DNA from: Streptomyces oceani
Lineage (GTDB): Bacteria > Actinomycetota > Actinomycetes > Streptomycetales > Streptomycetaceae
Length of the DNA stretch: 64,000 nucleotides
Assembly (NCBI RefSeq): GCF_001751245.1
Contig: NZ_LJGU01000151.1
Span: 43,807-107,806, forward strand
Direction of reading: 5' to 3'
In this document: positions 32,862 through 42,017 of the stretch, in pieces
Layout of the letters: every line of letters begins with the position of its first letter
Position numbering within the stretch: the stretch's first letter is position 1
Made by a program: the position numbers and the translations under genes
The notes under the pieces: generated by a model
What the model was told of the DNA's origin: nothing
The model's input: only the letters and a program-made list of their open reading frames with translations
Databases searched by the model: none

Positions 32862-33305
32862 TTACGGGACGGACGGAGTCGGCGTCGCGGGCCAGCTCAT
32901 ACGGATGATTCCGCCCTGACCGTCAGCCGTGATCTCGACATCATCGACCAGCCCGCTGATCACGGCGAGACCCATCTCGCCCTCGGCCTCGTCGTCCTCG
33001 GCGGCCGGCTCCGGGAGCTCGTCACGAGCGCCCGGCACCAGTGCGCCGTTCGCCCCCGGGGCCTCGTCACCCACCTCGATGGAGAAGACCTTCTCGTCCT
33101 CGATCAGGGCCACCCGTACGGGACTTCCAACGCCGTTGCTGATATGGAGACCCACGGCCCGGGTACACGCCTCCCCGACAGCCAGTCGCACCTCGTCCAG
33201 CACGGACTCGTCGACCCCGGCTCGGCGAGCCACCGCGGCAGCCACCAGCCGCGCTGTCCGTACGTGCTCGGGAAGCGCGCTGAAACGGAGCTCCACGGTG
33301 GCCAT
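32862..33305 (-). CDS. apgA: RsbW-type anti-sigma factor, partner of BldG
   Basis: This 147-residue HATPase_c kinase has the N-box EVRLAVGEACTRAVGLH and an acidic linker (EPAAEDDEAEGE), followed by MGLAVISGLVDDVEI with the G-box and SW at the end. By position next to bldG it matches ApgA, which interacts with BldG in partner switching that frees development and stress sigma factors. It probably phosphorylates BldG Ser57. ATG 33305 follows a GGGATGGC box. It lies 139 bp downstream of bldG on the same strand, so both can share transcripts. Confidence 0.88.
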   Translation of the reverse strand: MATVELRFSALPEHVRTARLVAAAVARRAGVDESVLDEVRLAVGEACTRAVGLHISNGVGSPVRVALIEDEKVFSIEVGDEAPGANGALVPGARDELPEPAAEDDEAEGEMGLAVISGLVDDVEITADGQGGIIRMSWPATPTPSVP

Positions 33306-33444
33306 GCCATCCCCTTGTCTACGGGCGGTGTTACAGCTATGCGTACACGGTCACGAGCCACCGGGTCAGCGGCGGCCACAGTCGACCAGCGGACCGGCCA
33401 CCGCCGGCCCGCGCCACCCCACGGGGGGTGGGAGCGGTAAGCCG

Positions 33445-33786
33445 TCAGTCGGTGGCCGAGACGGCGTCGTCCACCGAGCTGTGGATCGGGAACACCTTGG
33501 TCAGGCCGGTGATACGGAAGATCTTGAGGATGCGCTCCTGGTTGCAGACCAGACGCAGGGACCCCTCATGGGCCCGCACACGCTTGAGACCACCGACGAG
33601 CACACCGAGACCGGTGGAGTCCAGGAAGTCGACACCTTCCATGTCCACGACCAGGTGGTAACTGCCGTCGTTCACAAGCTCGACGAGCTGCTCGCGCAAC
33701 TTGGGCGCGGTGTATACATCAATCTCGCCACCGACCTCGACGATCGTGCGATCGCCAACAGTACGGGTCGACAGGGACAGGTCCAC
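33445..33786 (-). CDS. bldG: Anti-anti-sigma factor BldG
   Basis: This 113-residue STAS protein matches BldG essentially along its whole length (MDLSLSTRTVGDRTIVEVGGEIDVYTAPKL... in outline). The phosphorylated serine is Ser57 in DFLDSTGLGVLVGG. Unphosphorylated BldG binds anti-sigma factors such as ApgA and RsfA-type proteins; bld mutants of S. coelicolor fail to form aerial hyphae or antibiotics. It is divergent from the helicase gene; the 136-bp gap should contain both promoters. Confidence 0.96.
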   Translation of the reverse strand: MDLSLSTRTVGDRTIVEVGGEIDVYTAPKLREQLVELVNDGSYHLVVDMEGVDFLDSTGLGVLVGGLKRVRAHEGSLRLVCNQERILKIFRITGLTKVFPIHSSVDDAVSATD

Positions 33787-33922
33787 GGATCCTCCAGCAC
33801 CTTGCTATCGAGCGGCCCGCCCCGGAGTACCCCAGCTGGGGCGCCTCGTTGGTCACCCACGCGGGGCAACGGCAGGGGACGGATCGGCAGCCGCAGAAGC
33901 ATTCAATCACTTACCGGCAGGC

Positions 33923-36304
33923 GTGCACGACGCCTTCCGACGATTGTCGTTCGCGGCGATGACAAACTCGACGGCGATGGCCAACACCCACGAGCCCTCG
34001 ACAGTGCTCGAACGTCTCGCCGCCACTCCGGACCGAGCTGCGCGCATCACCCACACGGAGTACGTCCCCGCACGCTCCGGTCGCCATGCGGCCTGGCCTG
34101 AACCGATCCGGCCGGAAGTGATCGCGGCCTTCCAGGCTGCCGGCATCCAACAGCCGTGGGCCCACCAGTCTCAGGTCGCGGATCAGGCACTGCGCGGTGT
34201 CTCCACGGTGGTGGCCACCGGAACCGCCTCCGGGAAGTCGCTGGCGTATCTCGCGCCCGTACTGAGCACCCTGGTAGACGGTGCCGAAGCGCCCAACGGT
34301 CGCGGCACCTGTGCCCTTTACCTGACCCCGACGAAAGCCCTGGCAGCGGACCAGCGCCGCTCGGTCAGCACCCTCGCGGCCCCGCTGGGCGACGCCGTAC
34401 GAGCCGCGGCCTTCGACGGAGACACCCCAACCGAGGAACGCGACTGGATTCGGCTCTTCGGCAACTACGTGCTCACGAACCCGGACATGCTCCATCGCGG
34501 TCTGCTGCCAGCGCACTCCCGCTGGTCCTCCTTCCTTCGCGCGCTGCGCTACGTCGTCGTCGACGAGTGCCACACCTACCGCGGAATCTTCGGCTCGCAC
34601 GTGGCACAGGTCCTCCGCCGTTTGCGGCGCCTGTGCGCGCACTACGGCTCGGAGCCGGTGTTCCTGCTCGCCTCCGCCACCGCGGCGGACCCGGCAAGCT
34701 CGGCCAGCCGACTTACGGGCGTACCGGTCACCGCCGTCACCGACGACGCCTCCCCACGCGGCGAACTGGTCTTCGCTCTGTGGGAGCCCCCGCTCACCGA
34801 GATGGAGGGAGAACATGGCGCCCCCGTACGGCGCACCGCCACCGCGGAAACCGCCGAGTTGCTCGCCGACCTGGCTGTGCAGGGCACGCGGACCGTCGCG
34901 TTCGTGCGTTCCCGACGCGGGGCCGAACTGGTTTCGGTGATCGCTCAGGAAAGGCTCACACAGATCGACCGCACGCTACCCGCCCGGATCGCGGCCTACC
35001 GGGGCGGCTACCTCCCCGAGGAGCGCCGTGGACTGGAACGGGCCCTGCACTCCGGGGAACTTCTCGGGCTCGCCGCGACCAACGCGCTCGAACTCGGCAT
35101 CGACATCTCCGGTCTGGACGCTGTCCTCATCACGGGCTATCCAGGCACTCGAGCCTCCCTGTGGCAGCAGGCCGGACGTGCCGGCCGCACTGGTCAGGGC
35201 GCGCTGGCGGTGCTGATCGCCCGGGACGACCCACTGGACACGTATCTGGTGCACCACCCCGAGTCGGTCTTCCGTCATCCGGTCGAATCGACTGTCCTCG
35301 ATCCCGACAATCCCTACGTGCTCGCGCCGCACCTGTGCGCCGCGGCCTCCGAGATTCCCCTGACGGGGGCCGATGCCCACCTCTTCGGACCGGAGTACGG
35401 GAAGCTGACGGATCAGCTGACGACGCGCGGACTGTTGCGGCGTAGAGGGGTGTCCTGGTACTGGACCAAGAGGGAACGTGCCGCCGACCTCACGGACATC
35501 CGCGGCGGCGGCGGACGGCCCGTACAGGTGGTCGAGACTGCCACGGGGCGGCTGCTGGGCACCGTCGACGCCGGGGCGGCGCACACCACCGTCCACGACG
35601 GTGCCGTCCACCTCCACCAAGGCCGGACCTATGTCGTACGGCACCTGGACCTCGAGGACGCCGTCGCCCTGGTCGAGGAGTCCAGTCCGCCCTGGACCAC
35701 GATGGCCCGCGACACCACGTCCGTGACCATCCTGGAGACCGAAACCCAGGTCGCCTGGTCCGAGGGCTGCTTGCACTTCGGCTCCGTCGAGGTCACCCAA
35801 CAGGTCGTCTCCTATCTCCGGCGCAAGCTCATCACCGGCGAGGTCCTCGGAGAGTCCAAGCTGGACCTGCCGCCGCGCACTCTGCGCACCCGCGCCGTGT
35901 GGTGGACAGTGACCGAGGAGCAGCTCGATCTCGCCGGGATCGGACCGGAGACACTGCCCGGAGCGCTGCACGCCGCCGAGCACGCCTCCATCGGCCTGCT
36001 GCCGTTGTTCGCCACCTGCGACCGCTGGGACATCGGTGGCGTCTCCTTTCCCAGCCACGGCGACACCCAACTGCCCACGGTCTTCGTCTACGACGGTCAC
36101 CCGGGCGGAGCCGGATTCGCCGAACGCGGTTTCCACACCGCTCCCGAGTGGCTGACGGCCACTCGGGAGGCGATCACCTCGTGCGAGTGCGAAGCCGGCT
36201 GCCCGTCGTGCATTCAGTCGCCCAAGTGCGGTAACGGCAACGACCCGTTGCACAAGGCAGGCGCGATCCGGCTGCTTGCCCAGTTCCTCTCCGGCCGCCC
36301 CTGA
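33923..36304 (+). CDS. MrfA/YprA-type DEAD/DEAH-box helicase
   Basis: The protein has about 793 residues. Motif I is ATGTASGKSLAY, motif II VVVDECHTY, motif III ASATAADP and motif VI GRAGRTGQ. The C-terminal zinc site is CECEAGCPSCIQSPKCGNGND (DUF1998). The family includes B. subtilis MrfA, a 3'-5' helicase in mitomycin-damage repair; here it is the helicase/secretion-neighbourhood member beside the Tad genes. The start is uncertain. GTG 33923 is chosen, but conserved-looking FNHLPAG sequence precedes it in frame without a start codon and with a TTA at 33911. ATG 33959 and 33977 are alternatives. Confidence 0.9.
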   Translation: MHDAFRRLSFAAMTNSTAMANTHEPSTVLERLAATPDRAARITHTEYVPARSGRHAAWPEPIRPEVIAAFQAAGIQQPWAHQSQVADQALRGVSTVVATGTASGKSLAYLAPVLSTLVDGAEAPNGRGTCALYLTPTKALAADQRRSVSTLAAPLGDAVRAAAFDGDTPTEERDWIRLFGNYVLTNPDMLHRGLLPAHSRWSSFLRALRYVVVDECHTYRGIFGSHVAQVLRRLRRLCAHYGSEPVFLLASATAADPASSASRLTGVPVTAVTDDASPRGELVFALWEPPLTEMEGEHGAPVRRTATAETAELLADLAVQGTRTVAFVRSRRGAELVSVIAQERLTQIDRTLPARIAAYRGGYLPEERRGLERALHSGELLGLAATNALELGIDISGLDAVLITGYPGTRASLWQQAGRAGRTGQGALAVLIARDDPLDTYLVHHPESVFRHPVESTVLDPDNPYVLAPHLCAAASEIPLTGADAHLFGPEYGKLTDQLTTRGLLRRRGVSWYWTKRERAADLTDIRGGGGRPVQVVETATGRLLGTVDAGAAHTTVHDGAVHLHQGRTYVVRHLDLEDAVALVEESSPPWTTMARDTTSVTILETETQVAWSEGCLHFGSVEVTQQVVSYLRRKLITGEVLGESKLDLPPRTLRTRAVWWTVTEEQLDLAGIGPETLPGALHAAEHASIGLLPLFATCDRWDIGGVSFPSHGDTQLPTVFVYDGHPGGAGFAERGFHTAPEWLTATREAITSCECEAGCPSCIQSPKCGNGNDPLHKAGAIRLLAQFLSGRP

Positions 36305-36367
36305 CGTCACCGTTCGGCCCCACGGCGGTAGTTGCCGCTCATCTCCGGCCCCCGCCTGGGCATCGAC

Positions 36368-36718
36368 CGGGCCGGCCCGCGAGCGGGCACGCGCCGTGTA
36401 GGGGCCGGTTCGCACGCTCGTGGAGAGGTCAACCACCTCTCCGATGACGGCACAGCGGGTCACTCGAGCCTGCTGTTCCCGCGCGATGTCCCGGGCCATC
36501 GCGCAGGCCACCGACTCGCCTCGTAGAGCCTGGCCGGCCGCCGCCAACGCCGCGAGGTCCGCGGCGGAGGCTGCCCGCTGCCGGGCCTCCACGACCTCGG
36601 CGAAAGCCAGTACCAGAGCGAACGCGAGGCACAGCAGCATGGCGCAGAAGGCGACCCACACCGAGGCGGAGCCCTGGTCATCGTCCCGCGCCCGGGCGAC
36701 AGCCGGTGTGTCACTCAC
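36368..36718 (-). CDS. TadE-like pilus protein of the helicase/secretion cluster
   Basis: From GTG 36718, residues 14-45 read DQGSASVWVAFCAMLLCLAFAL, the usual TadE/TadG N-terminal membrane helix. VVEARQRAASAADLAALAAA and a Cys pair (residues 72, 89) follow. The conserved part ends at RAGP near residue 117. No stop codon follows: the same frame stays open antisense to the helicase gene down to 34976, giving 580 codons. Either the native stop has been lost or a frameshift exists here. Coordinates give the conserved part. The start overlaps the upstream TadE gene by GTGA. Confidence 0.65.
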
Positions 36719-37338
36719 GGATCGGCCCCCGCTCCCGGCTCCAGGAACCCGACAGCCTCCGCTTCCAGGGGCAGCGTCAACGGGCCGGGCCCGTCCATGC
36801 CGGCTCGCACGGTGACCCGGACCTTTCTCGCCCCGCTCCTGCCCTCGGTGGAGATTGCGATGTCGCTGTTCTCCGGTGCCACGGACCGAACCGCGTCGCG
36901 CACCGCCTCCGTTGGCTCGCCTCGCGCCGCCGCACGAGCACCGACCCGAGCGCCGTCCACACACTGGATCTGCGTCGCCCCGAGCACGATGCCCCACAGG
37001 AGGACGCCCACCACGAACACCAGGGTGGACAGCGCCACCGCGAGCTCCGCCGTGACGTAACCGGAGTCGTCGCGAATCTTCCCGCTGGTGCGCGGAGCAC
37101 CGTGGAAAGCCGTCCGCCTCCTACCAGCTACGAGGAACCGGAGCAGCTCAGCACAGGGCCGGGGTCTCGGCTGGCGATCCTTGAATGGTGCCGGCCACCA
37201 GCAACGTCCGGAAACCGCCCCAGCGGCGCCGGAGTCGCATGCCGTACGGGTGAAGGGGCCGCTGGGGGCCAAGATCGGCCACCAAGGCAGGTCACCCGCC
37301 ACGGAACCCAGCGAGCCCCGCGGCTCACGCCGGGACAT
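36715..37338 (-). CDS. TadE-family pilus-assembly protein
   Basis: The recognisable part begins about residue 90: DDSGYVTAELAVALSTLVFVVGVLLWGIV, a TadE minor-pilin signal and membrane helix, then QCVDGARVGARAAARGE and a beta-rich tail. It should be exported to form or cap a Flp-type pilus or secretion channel. The coding start is unclear. ATG 37338 overlaps the DUF4244 stop but adds some 85 residues of non-TadE sequence. The only other in-frame starter is GTG 37302, and none lies near the helix. A disrupted start or an unusual initiator is possible. Confidence 0.65.
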   Translation of the reverse strand: MSRREPRGSLGSVAGDLPWWPILAPSGPFTRTACDSGAAGAVSGRCWWPAPFKDRQPRPRPCAELLRFLVAGRRRTAFHGAPRTSGKIRDDSGYVTAELAVALSTLVFVVGVLLWGIVLGATQIQCVDGARVGARAAARGEPTEAVRDAVRSVAPENSDIAISTEGRSGARKVRVTVRAGMDGPGPLTLPLEAEAVGFLEPGAGADP

Positions 37339-37540
37339 GCAGCGCCTGCGTGAGCAGTTCCTGCAGCGCGCCCTGGATCACATCGCTCGTCACCAGCTTG
37401 TACAGCAGGGTGCCGAGGGCACAGGCGGCCAGGGTGCCGACGGCGTACTCGGCTGTGCTCATGCCCCGGTCAGCTTCAAGTCGAGTCCGTCGAATCCGGC
37501 CCCGGCACAGCCAAACCGCACGGCGAACGTGAACTGTCAT
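37325..37540 (-). CDS. DUF4244 protein (Flp pilin-like)
   Basis: This 71-residue protein has basic N-terminal residues, then GMSTAEYAVGTLAACALGTLLYKLV. That is a Flp prepilin-like cleavage site (G/M-S-T-A-E-Y) and hydrophobic helix. The C-terminus is amphipathic. DUF4244 proteins are the putative major pilins of actinobacterial Tad clusters. ATG 37540 follows AAGGGGAAGAGG. It lies between the TadC and TadE genes, as expected. Confidence 0.85.
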   Translation of the reverse strand: MTVHVRRAVWLCRGRIRRTRLEADRGMSTAEYAVGTLAACALGTLLYKLVTSDVIQGALQELLTQALHVPA

Positions 37541-37621
37541 CCTCTTCCCCTTCGTGAGGTACGTGTGCCGGCCCGCCAACCGGCGTGTGATGGCGGCGCG
37601 ACGCGTTTCGTCCCCGGCCGC

Positions 37622-38458
37622 TCAGAGCAGCGAGTTGGTCAGCCCCAGCACGACGGGTGCCACCCCCACGGCCAAGAAGGCGGGAAGGAAGCAGAACCCC
37701 AGCGGACCGGCCACCCGGACAGCGGCACGGCGGGCACGCGCGGACGAGGCGCGCGTGCGATCAGCCCTGGTCCGGCCAGCGAGTCGGGTGACGGAGTCCA
37801 CTGCTGGTACTCCTGCCGTGCCGGCCCGCTCCATGCAGCGGGCCAGTGCGCCACAGCCCGGTGAGAAACCGAACCTCTCCCAGACCACCGCTGGTTCCCC
37901 GCCCAGCCGCAGCTCTGTCGCGACCCGGCGCAACTGGTCGCCCAACGGGCCACCGACCGACCCGCCGACCGCCCCGGCGGCCTGCTCGGGCGCCGAGCCA
38001 GCGGCGAGGCAGGCGGCCATCAGTTCAGCCACCAGCGGCAGTTGTTCGTTCACCGCGTCAGCCTGCGCGCTCTCCGCCGGTGTCGCCTCGGTGCGGCGGC
38101 GCAACCACCAGCAGAGCGCCCCTCCACCGGTCGCGCCGACCAGCAAGCCGACGGCCCCGCCCACCATCAGCCAGCCCAGCAGCGTCGAGGTCAAAGCCGC
38201 CGCCGGCTCCCTTCTCCAACTCCGGCCGCACCGGGCCAGGAGGCCGCCACGCATCCGTACGACTGCCTGTCGTACCGCGCTGCCGGTGGTCCCGCCTCCG
38301 GGACCACGACTCATGCCGTGCGGCGAGTCGATGAGCTTCGCCGTTCGGCACCGCAACGCGCGCTCGTATCGACGACTCATCAGAGCGCTGGAGCAGCAGC
38401 CGATCGCGAGGAGCAGAGCCACGATCATCCACATCCTGGGGAACAAGTCCATGCTCAC
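37622..38458 (-). CDS. tadC: TadC-like type II secretion F-domain protein
   Basis: The 278-residue inner-membrane platform protein has a first membrane helix MIVALLLAIGCCSSALM, a second pair at LLGWLMVGGAVGLLVGATGGG, and T2SSF-domain cytoplasmic helices (LPLVAELMAACLAAGSAPEQA). A final hydrophobic stretch FLPAFLAVGVAPVVLGL closes it. It pairs with TadB to convert TadA ATPase motion into pilin movement. GTG 38458 overlaps the TadB stop (GTGA) and has a GGAG site; ATG 38452 is an alternative. Confidence 0.85.
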   Translation of the reverse strand: MSMDLFPRMWMIVALLLAIGCCSSALMSRRYERALRCRTAKLIDSPHGMSRGPGGGTTGSAVRQAVVRMRGGLLARCGRSWRREPAAALTSTLLGWLMVGGAVGLLVGATGGGALCWWLRRRTEATPAESAQADAVNEQLPLVAELMAACLAAGSAPEQAAGAVGGSVGGPLGDQLRRVATELRLGGEPAVVWERFGFSPGCGALARCMERAGTAGVPAVDSVTRLAGRTRADRTRASSARARRAAVRVAGPLGFCFLPAFLAVGVAPVVLGLTNSLL

Positions 38459-39384
38459 GGCGACCCGCTCCCTTCCGCCAGCCGCACGATCCAGGCGACC
38501 CAGGTCAGTCCGGCCCACTCCAGGAATCCGCCCACGGTGAGGAGCGCCAGGCCAGCCGGGGTATGCAACAGCACCCACAAGGGTTCGGCGCCCATGGCAC
38601 TGCCCAGGAGGATGCCGAACAGGGGCAACATCGCGAGCAGCATCGCGGTGGATCTGGCACCCGCCAGGTGAGCTCGCAACTCCTCGGTCTGGTCCCGTTC
38701 AGCCCGCAACGCGGCAGCGACCCGGTCCAGGGCATCGGCGAGCCCCGCTCCGTTGTCCGTAGCCACCTGCCAGCAGGCGGCAGCCCCGCGCAGTCCCGCC
38801 GCACCGGGCAGACCTCCGGCAGCACGTAGCGCGTCCGGCACATCGCCGCCGTGTCGTGCGGCGGCCAGCACCATCGTCCCCGGGGTGCCGAGACCGCCGA
38901 CCCCAGCGGTGAGCAGCGCGTGTTCCGGAAGGGCGCCGGCACGTAGCTCGCCGGCCACGCCCGTGCACAGGTCGATGACGGCGATCTGTCGCTCCTCAGC
39001 CGTACGCCGAGCTCGGCGGGTCCGGAGATGACGGCGCACCAGGGGAACGGCCAGCGCTCCGGCGACCAGGGGGAGCACGGACTGACCAACCAGTCCGACC
39101 GCCCCACCAGCCACCACGCACCACCACTCATGGCCCGCTCGCCGAGCCACGGACGGCAACGCCCCGCGACACGACTCCCGTGCCCGCGCGAACGCTCCCT
39201 TGCCCGGCGGAGTGTGGGCGATGCCTTCCGCCAACAGCGGTCGAGCACGTTTGGCCGGGCTTCCCGGCCCGGTCAGCAGCCATACGGCAGTTCCCACACA
39301 GGCCGTAGCCAGGCTCATCCGCAGTGTCTCCGGATCGTGCAGCTGCGTCGCGGCCAGGAACACCACGCTCGTTCCCGCGCTCAC
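38455..39384 (-). CDS. tadB: TadB-like type II secretion F-domain protein
   Basis: The protein has 309 residues. Membrane helices lie near the N-terminus (SAGTSVVFLAATQL; LATACVGTAVWLL) and at AGGAVGLVGQSVLPLVAGALAVPL. T2SSF helices (IDLCTGVAGELRAGALPEHALL; GLADALDRVAAALRAERDQTEEL) follow, then two C-terminal helices (AMLLAMLPLFGILLGSAMG). It is the partner of TadC. The GTG start 39384 overlaps the TadA stop (GTGA). A longer frame from 39408 is less likely. Confidence 0.85.
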   Translation of the reverse strand: MSAGTSVVFLAATQLHDPETLRMSLATACVGTAVWLLTGPGSPAKRARPLLAEGIAHTPPGKGAFARARESCRGALPSVARRAGHEWWCVVAGGAVGLVGQSVLPLVAGALAVPLVRRHLRTRRARRTAEERQIAVIDLCTGVAGELRAGALPEHALLTAGVGGLGTPGTMVLAAARHGGDVPDALRAAGGLPGAAGLRGAAACWQVATDNGAGLADALDRVAAALRAERDQTEELRAHLAGARSTAMLLAMLPLFGILLGSAMGAEPLWVLLHTPAGLALLTVGGFLEWAGLTWVAWIVRLAEGSGSP

Positions 39385-40601
39385 CAGGCACCTCCGGCTC
39401 GCGCGCACAGTCGCTCCAGCCGTGCGTGTCCCGCTTCCTCAGCGAAACCGTGCTGGCTCCAGGACGCCGCGGGTAGTGTCGTCACCAGTCCGGCCCGGTC
39501 CCGCTCCAGAACATGGATGTCGGCGATCCGTCGACGTCCCGTACGGTCCCGCACCAGGTGCACGACCGCGTCCAACGCGGCAGCCAACTGGCTGTGCAGG
39601 GCCGCCCGATCCAGGCCAGCCGTAGCCGCGAGCGCTTCCAGACGTGCCGGCACGTCAGCCGCGGCGTTGGCATGGACAGTGCCCGCGCCGCCCTCATGTC
39701 CGGTGTTCAGCGCGAGCAGGAGGTCCGTCACTTCCGCGCCGCGCACCTCTCCCACCACAAGGCGGTCTGGTCGCATCCGCAGCGCTTGTCGCACCAGGTC
39801 GCGGAGATCAACCCGGCCAACACCCTCCTGGTTCTCCGGTCGGCACTCAAGGCGCACCACGTGCGGGTGGTCGGGCCGCAGCTCCCCCGACTCCTCTGCG
39901 ACAATGATCCGTTCGCCCCCACCAACCAGTCCGAGCAGGCTGCTCAACAGGGTGGTCTTTCCCGCCCCCGTGCCGCCGCTGACCAGGAAGGACAGCCGAG
40001 CGTCCAGCATCGCCCGAAGCAGTCGGTCGCCACCGGCCGGCAGGGTGCCGACCGCCATCAGCTCAGCAAGGCCGAACGCCCGAGGCCGCACGACCCGCAA
40101 CGAGAGGCAGGTCGAACCGACCGCCACAGGCGGCAGTACCGCGTGCAGGCGCGCACCGCTGGGTAGACGGGCGTCGACCCAGGGTCGGGCGTCATCGAGC
40201 CGGCGTCCCGCAGACGTGGCCAAGCGTTGTGCGAGTTTGCGCACGGACGAGGTGTCGGGGAACTTCACCTCCGCCCGCTCCAGGCCCTTCCCCCGGTCCA
40301 CCCACACCTGATCGGGCCGGGTGACGAGCACGTCCGTCACGTCCGGGTCTGCCAGGAGAGGCTCAAGAGGCCCGGCACCGACCATCTCCGAGCGCAGCGC
40401 TTCCACCACCCGCAGGATGGTGCTGTCTCCGAGTAGCCGTCCCTGTGCTCTGAGGGCCGCCGCGACGTGCGCGGGCGTGGGTTCGGAGTCCGTTTCGGCG
40501 AGCCGCAGCCGCACGGCGTCAAGCAGTGCCCTGCTGGTGGCGGGATCCGCACCGGTGGGAGGTTCCACGACCGACGGAGAGGAGAGCGCGAGTCCGTTCA
40601 T
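39381..40601 (-). CDS. tadA: TadA/CpaF secretion ATPase
   Basis: The protein has 406 residues. GSPE-type ATPase signatures are Walker A VSGGTGAGKTTLL, the Asp box IIVAEESGELRPDHPHVVRLE, Walker B-like MRPDRLVVGEVRGAEVTDLL and the His box GHEGGAGTVHANAA. The N-terminal domain is shorter than in CpaF of Caulobacter. It powers pilin assembly by the TadB/TadC platform. The start overlaps the Ssd stop (ATGA), so the cluster from Ssd to TadE is one tightly coupled operon. Confidence 0.93.
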   Translation of the reverse strand: MNGLALSSPSVVEPPTGADPATSRALLDAVRLRLAETDSEPTPAHVAAALRAQGRLLGDSTILRVVEALRSEMVGAGPLEPLLADPDVTDVLVTRPDQVWVDRGKGLERAEVKFPDTSSVRKLAQRLATSAGRRLDDARPWVDARLPSGARLHAVLPPVAVGSTCLSLRVVRPRAFGLAELMAVGTLPAGGDRLLRAMLDARLSFLVSGGTGAGKTTLLSSLLGLVGGGERIIVAEESGELRPDHPHVVRLECRPENQEGVGRVDLRDLVRQALRMRPDRLVVGEVRGAEVTDLLLALNTGHEGGAGTVHANAAADVPARLEALAATAGLDRAALHSQLAAALDAVVHLVRDRTGRRRIADIHVLERDRAGLVTTLPAASWSQHGFAEEAGHARLERLCARAGGAW

Positions 40602-41752
40602 GCCTCAGCACCTCCGCCGGCTGGCAGCGACAGCTTCCAGAACTCGCGACAGAAGCGCGCGACCGGGCCTGCTGCCTCGGAGCCGGGCGGGTCCCCCCGT
40701 TCGGCAGCCGCCGACAGTCCTGGCTCCCAGGGCAGTTCTCCGGCCAGTGGCAGGTCAAGGAGCCGTGCCACTTCCTCGTCGTCGAGGCCGGCAGCGTACT
40801 CCTCACCAGCGCGCCGCGTGACGGGCCCGACCGGGGCACGCACCACCGCGCGTAGATCCCGGAGCACCATCCCGGTACGCGTGGCGACGCGCTGCGCGGC
40901 AGCGACCGCGCGCAGTTCCGCGGGCACCACCAGCAAACCGAGGTCGAGATGCGCAAGTGCCTCGGCGACCGCCTCGTCCATCCTGCGCGGCAGGTCCACC
41001 ACCACGATCTCGGCGTGCCGCTGGGCCGCGCCGAGCACGGACCTCATCGCGTGCTCCGAGACCACCACCGTGTCTCCGCGATCCCAGCTGAGCACGCTCA
41101 AGCCGTGCAGTCTCGGCAGTGACTCCTCGAGCGCCACACCGCCGACCCGCCCATGCGACTCGGTGAACGCCGACCATCGCAGCCCCTCCTCCCGTTCGCC
41201 GCCGAGCAGCACGTCGAGGCCACCACCGAACGAATCACCGTCGATCAGCATGGTGCGCCGACCCGTACCCGCGCCGGTGACCGCGAGCGCGCAGGCGAGC
41301 GTCGAGGCTCCCGCACCGCCGCGCCCGCCCAGCACCCCTACGGTCAGGGCCGGGCTCCCCGTCCCCTCAAGGGCGTCCGCGATGCGTCCGGTGAGCCACC
41401 GCTCGGCGTTGGGCAGGATGACCACGCCCTCCGCCCCCAAGCGTGCTCCGCGTTCCCAGACACCGGAGTCGTCCGGGTCCCTGCCGACCAGGAGCACACC
41501 CGCCCTCCGTGCGCTGCCGGGCGGGCCGGTGCCCGTGCCGTCCAAGCCGGCGCGGCCCACGGCGCAGTCGTCACCGACCAACACCAGCGGCGCCCGCTCC
41601 CATGCCGCCGCCGCACCCCAACTCGCCCATGCCGTGCGGTCCACGGGCGCGCCGTGTGCCACTTCGGCCGCTGCTCCGGCGGCGGCACAGAGTCGCAGTA
41701 GGTCATCGAGTAGTTCGTCGTCCTCTGTGACGATCAGGATGGTTTCGGCCAT
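40598..41752 (-). CDS. ssd: CpaE-like P-loop ATPase (Ssd, septum site determining)
   Basis: The protein has 384 residues. An N-terminal receiver-like domain is followed by a ParA/MinD-type ATPase with deviant Walker A VLGGRGGAGASTLACALAV, switch region MLIDGDSFGGGLDVLLGG and VVVDLPRRMDEAV. The family is the actinobacterial CpaE homologue; M. tuberculosis Ssd (Rv3660c) inhibits division when over-expressed. Here it probably places the Tad machine. ATG 41752 has GGAG upstream; a TTG six bases earlier is possible. The gene lies beside the 6C RNA and the HAD gene, as in mycobacteria. Confidence 0.88.
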   Translation of the reverse strand: MAETILIVTEDDELLDDLLRLCAAAGAAAEVAHGAPVDRTAWASWGAAAAWERAPLVLVGDDCAVGRAGLDGTGTGPPGSARRAGVLLVGRDPDDSGVWERGARLGAEGVVILPNAERWLTGRIADALEGTGSPALTVGVLGGRGGAGASTLACALAVTGAGTGRRTMLIDGDSFGGGLDVLLGGEREEGLRWSAFTESHGRVGGVALEESLPRLHGLSVLSWDRGDTVVVSEHAMRSVLGAAQRHAEIVVVDLPRRMDEAVAEALAHLDLGLLVVPAELRAVAAAQRVATRTGMVLRDLRAVVRAPVGPVTRRAGEEYAAGLDDEEVARLLDLPLAGELPWEPGLSAAAERGDPPGSEAAGPVARFCREFWKLSLPAGGGAEA

Positions 41753-42017
41753 GGCCAACGCTCCCTCGTGGTTCCAATAGCTGGCCGTCCGGCCCGCGGG
41801 CTCGGACGGTCGCTGCGTGGAATCACTGTGCGTCGCGCCGAAAACGCTTGGTGATCTTGCGCCGAAACTGTGGATAACTTAGGGGCTGTGAATTATTCGA
41901 TCGCTCAAACTAGTGAGTTTCGCAGAGACTTTCGCCGATTACACACCGTGACGGGTTTACTGGGCAGCGGAACGCACCCGATCCGGGCGGAGAAACGGCA
42001 ACCAGGAGGCCGAGACA

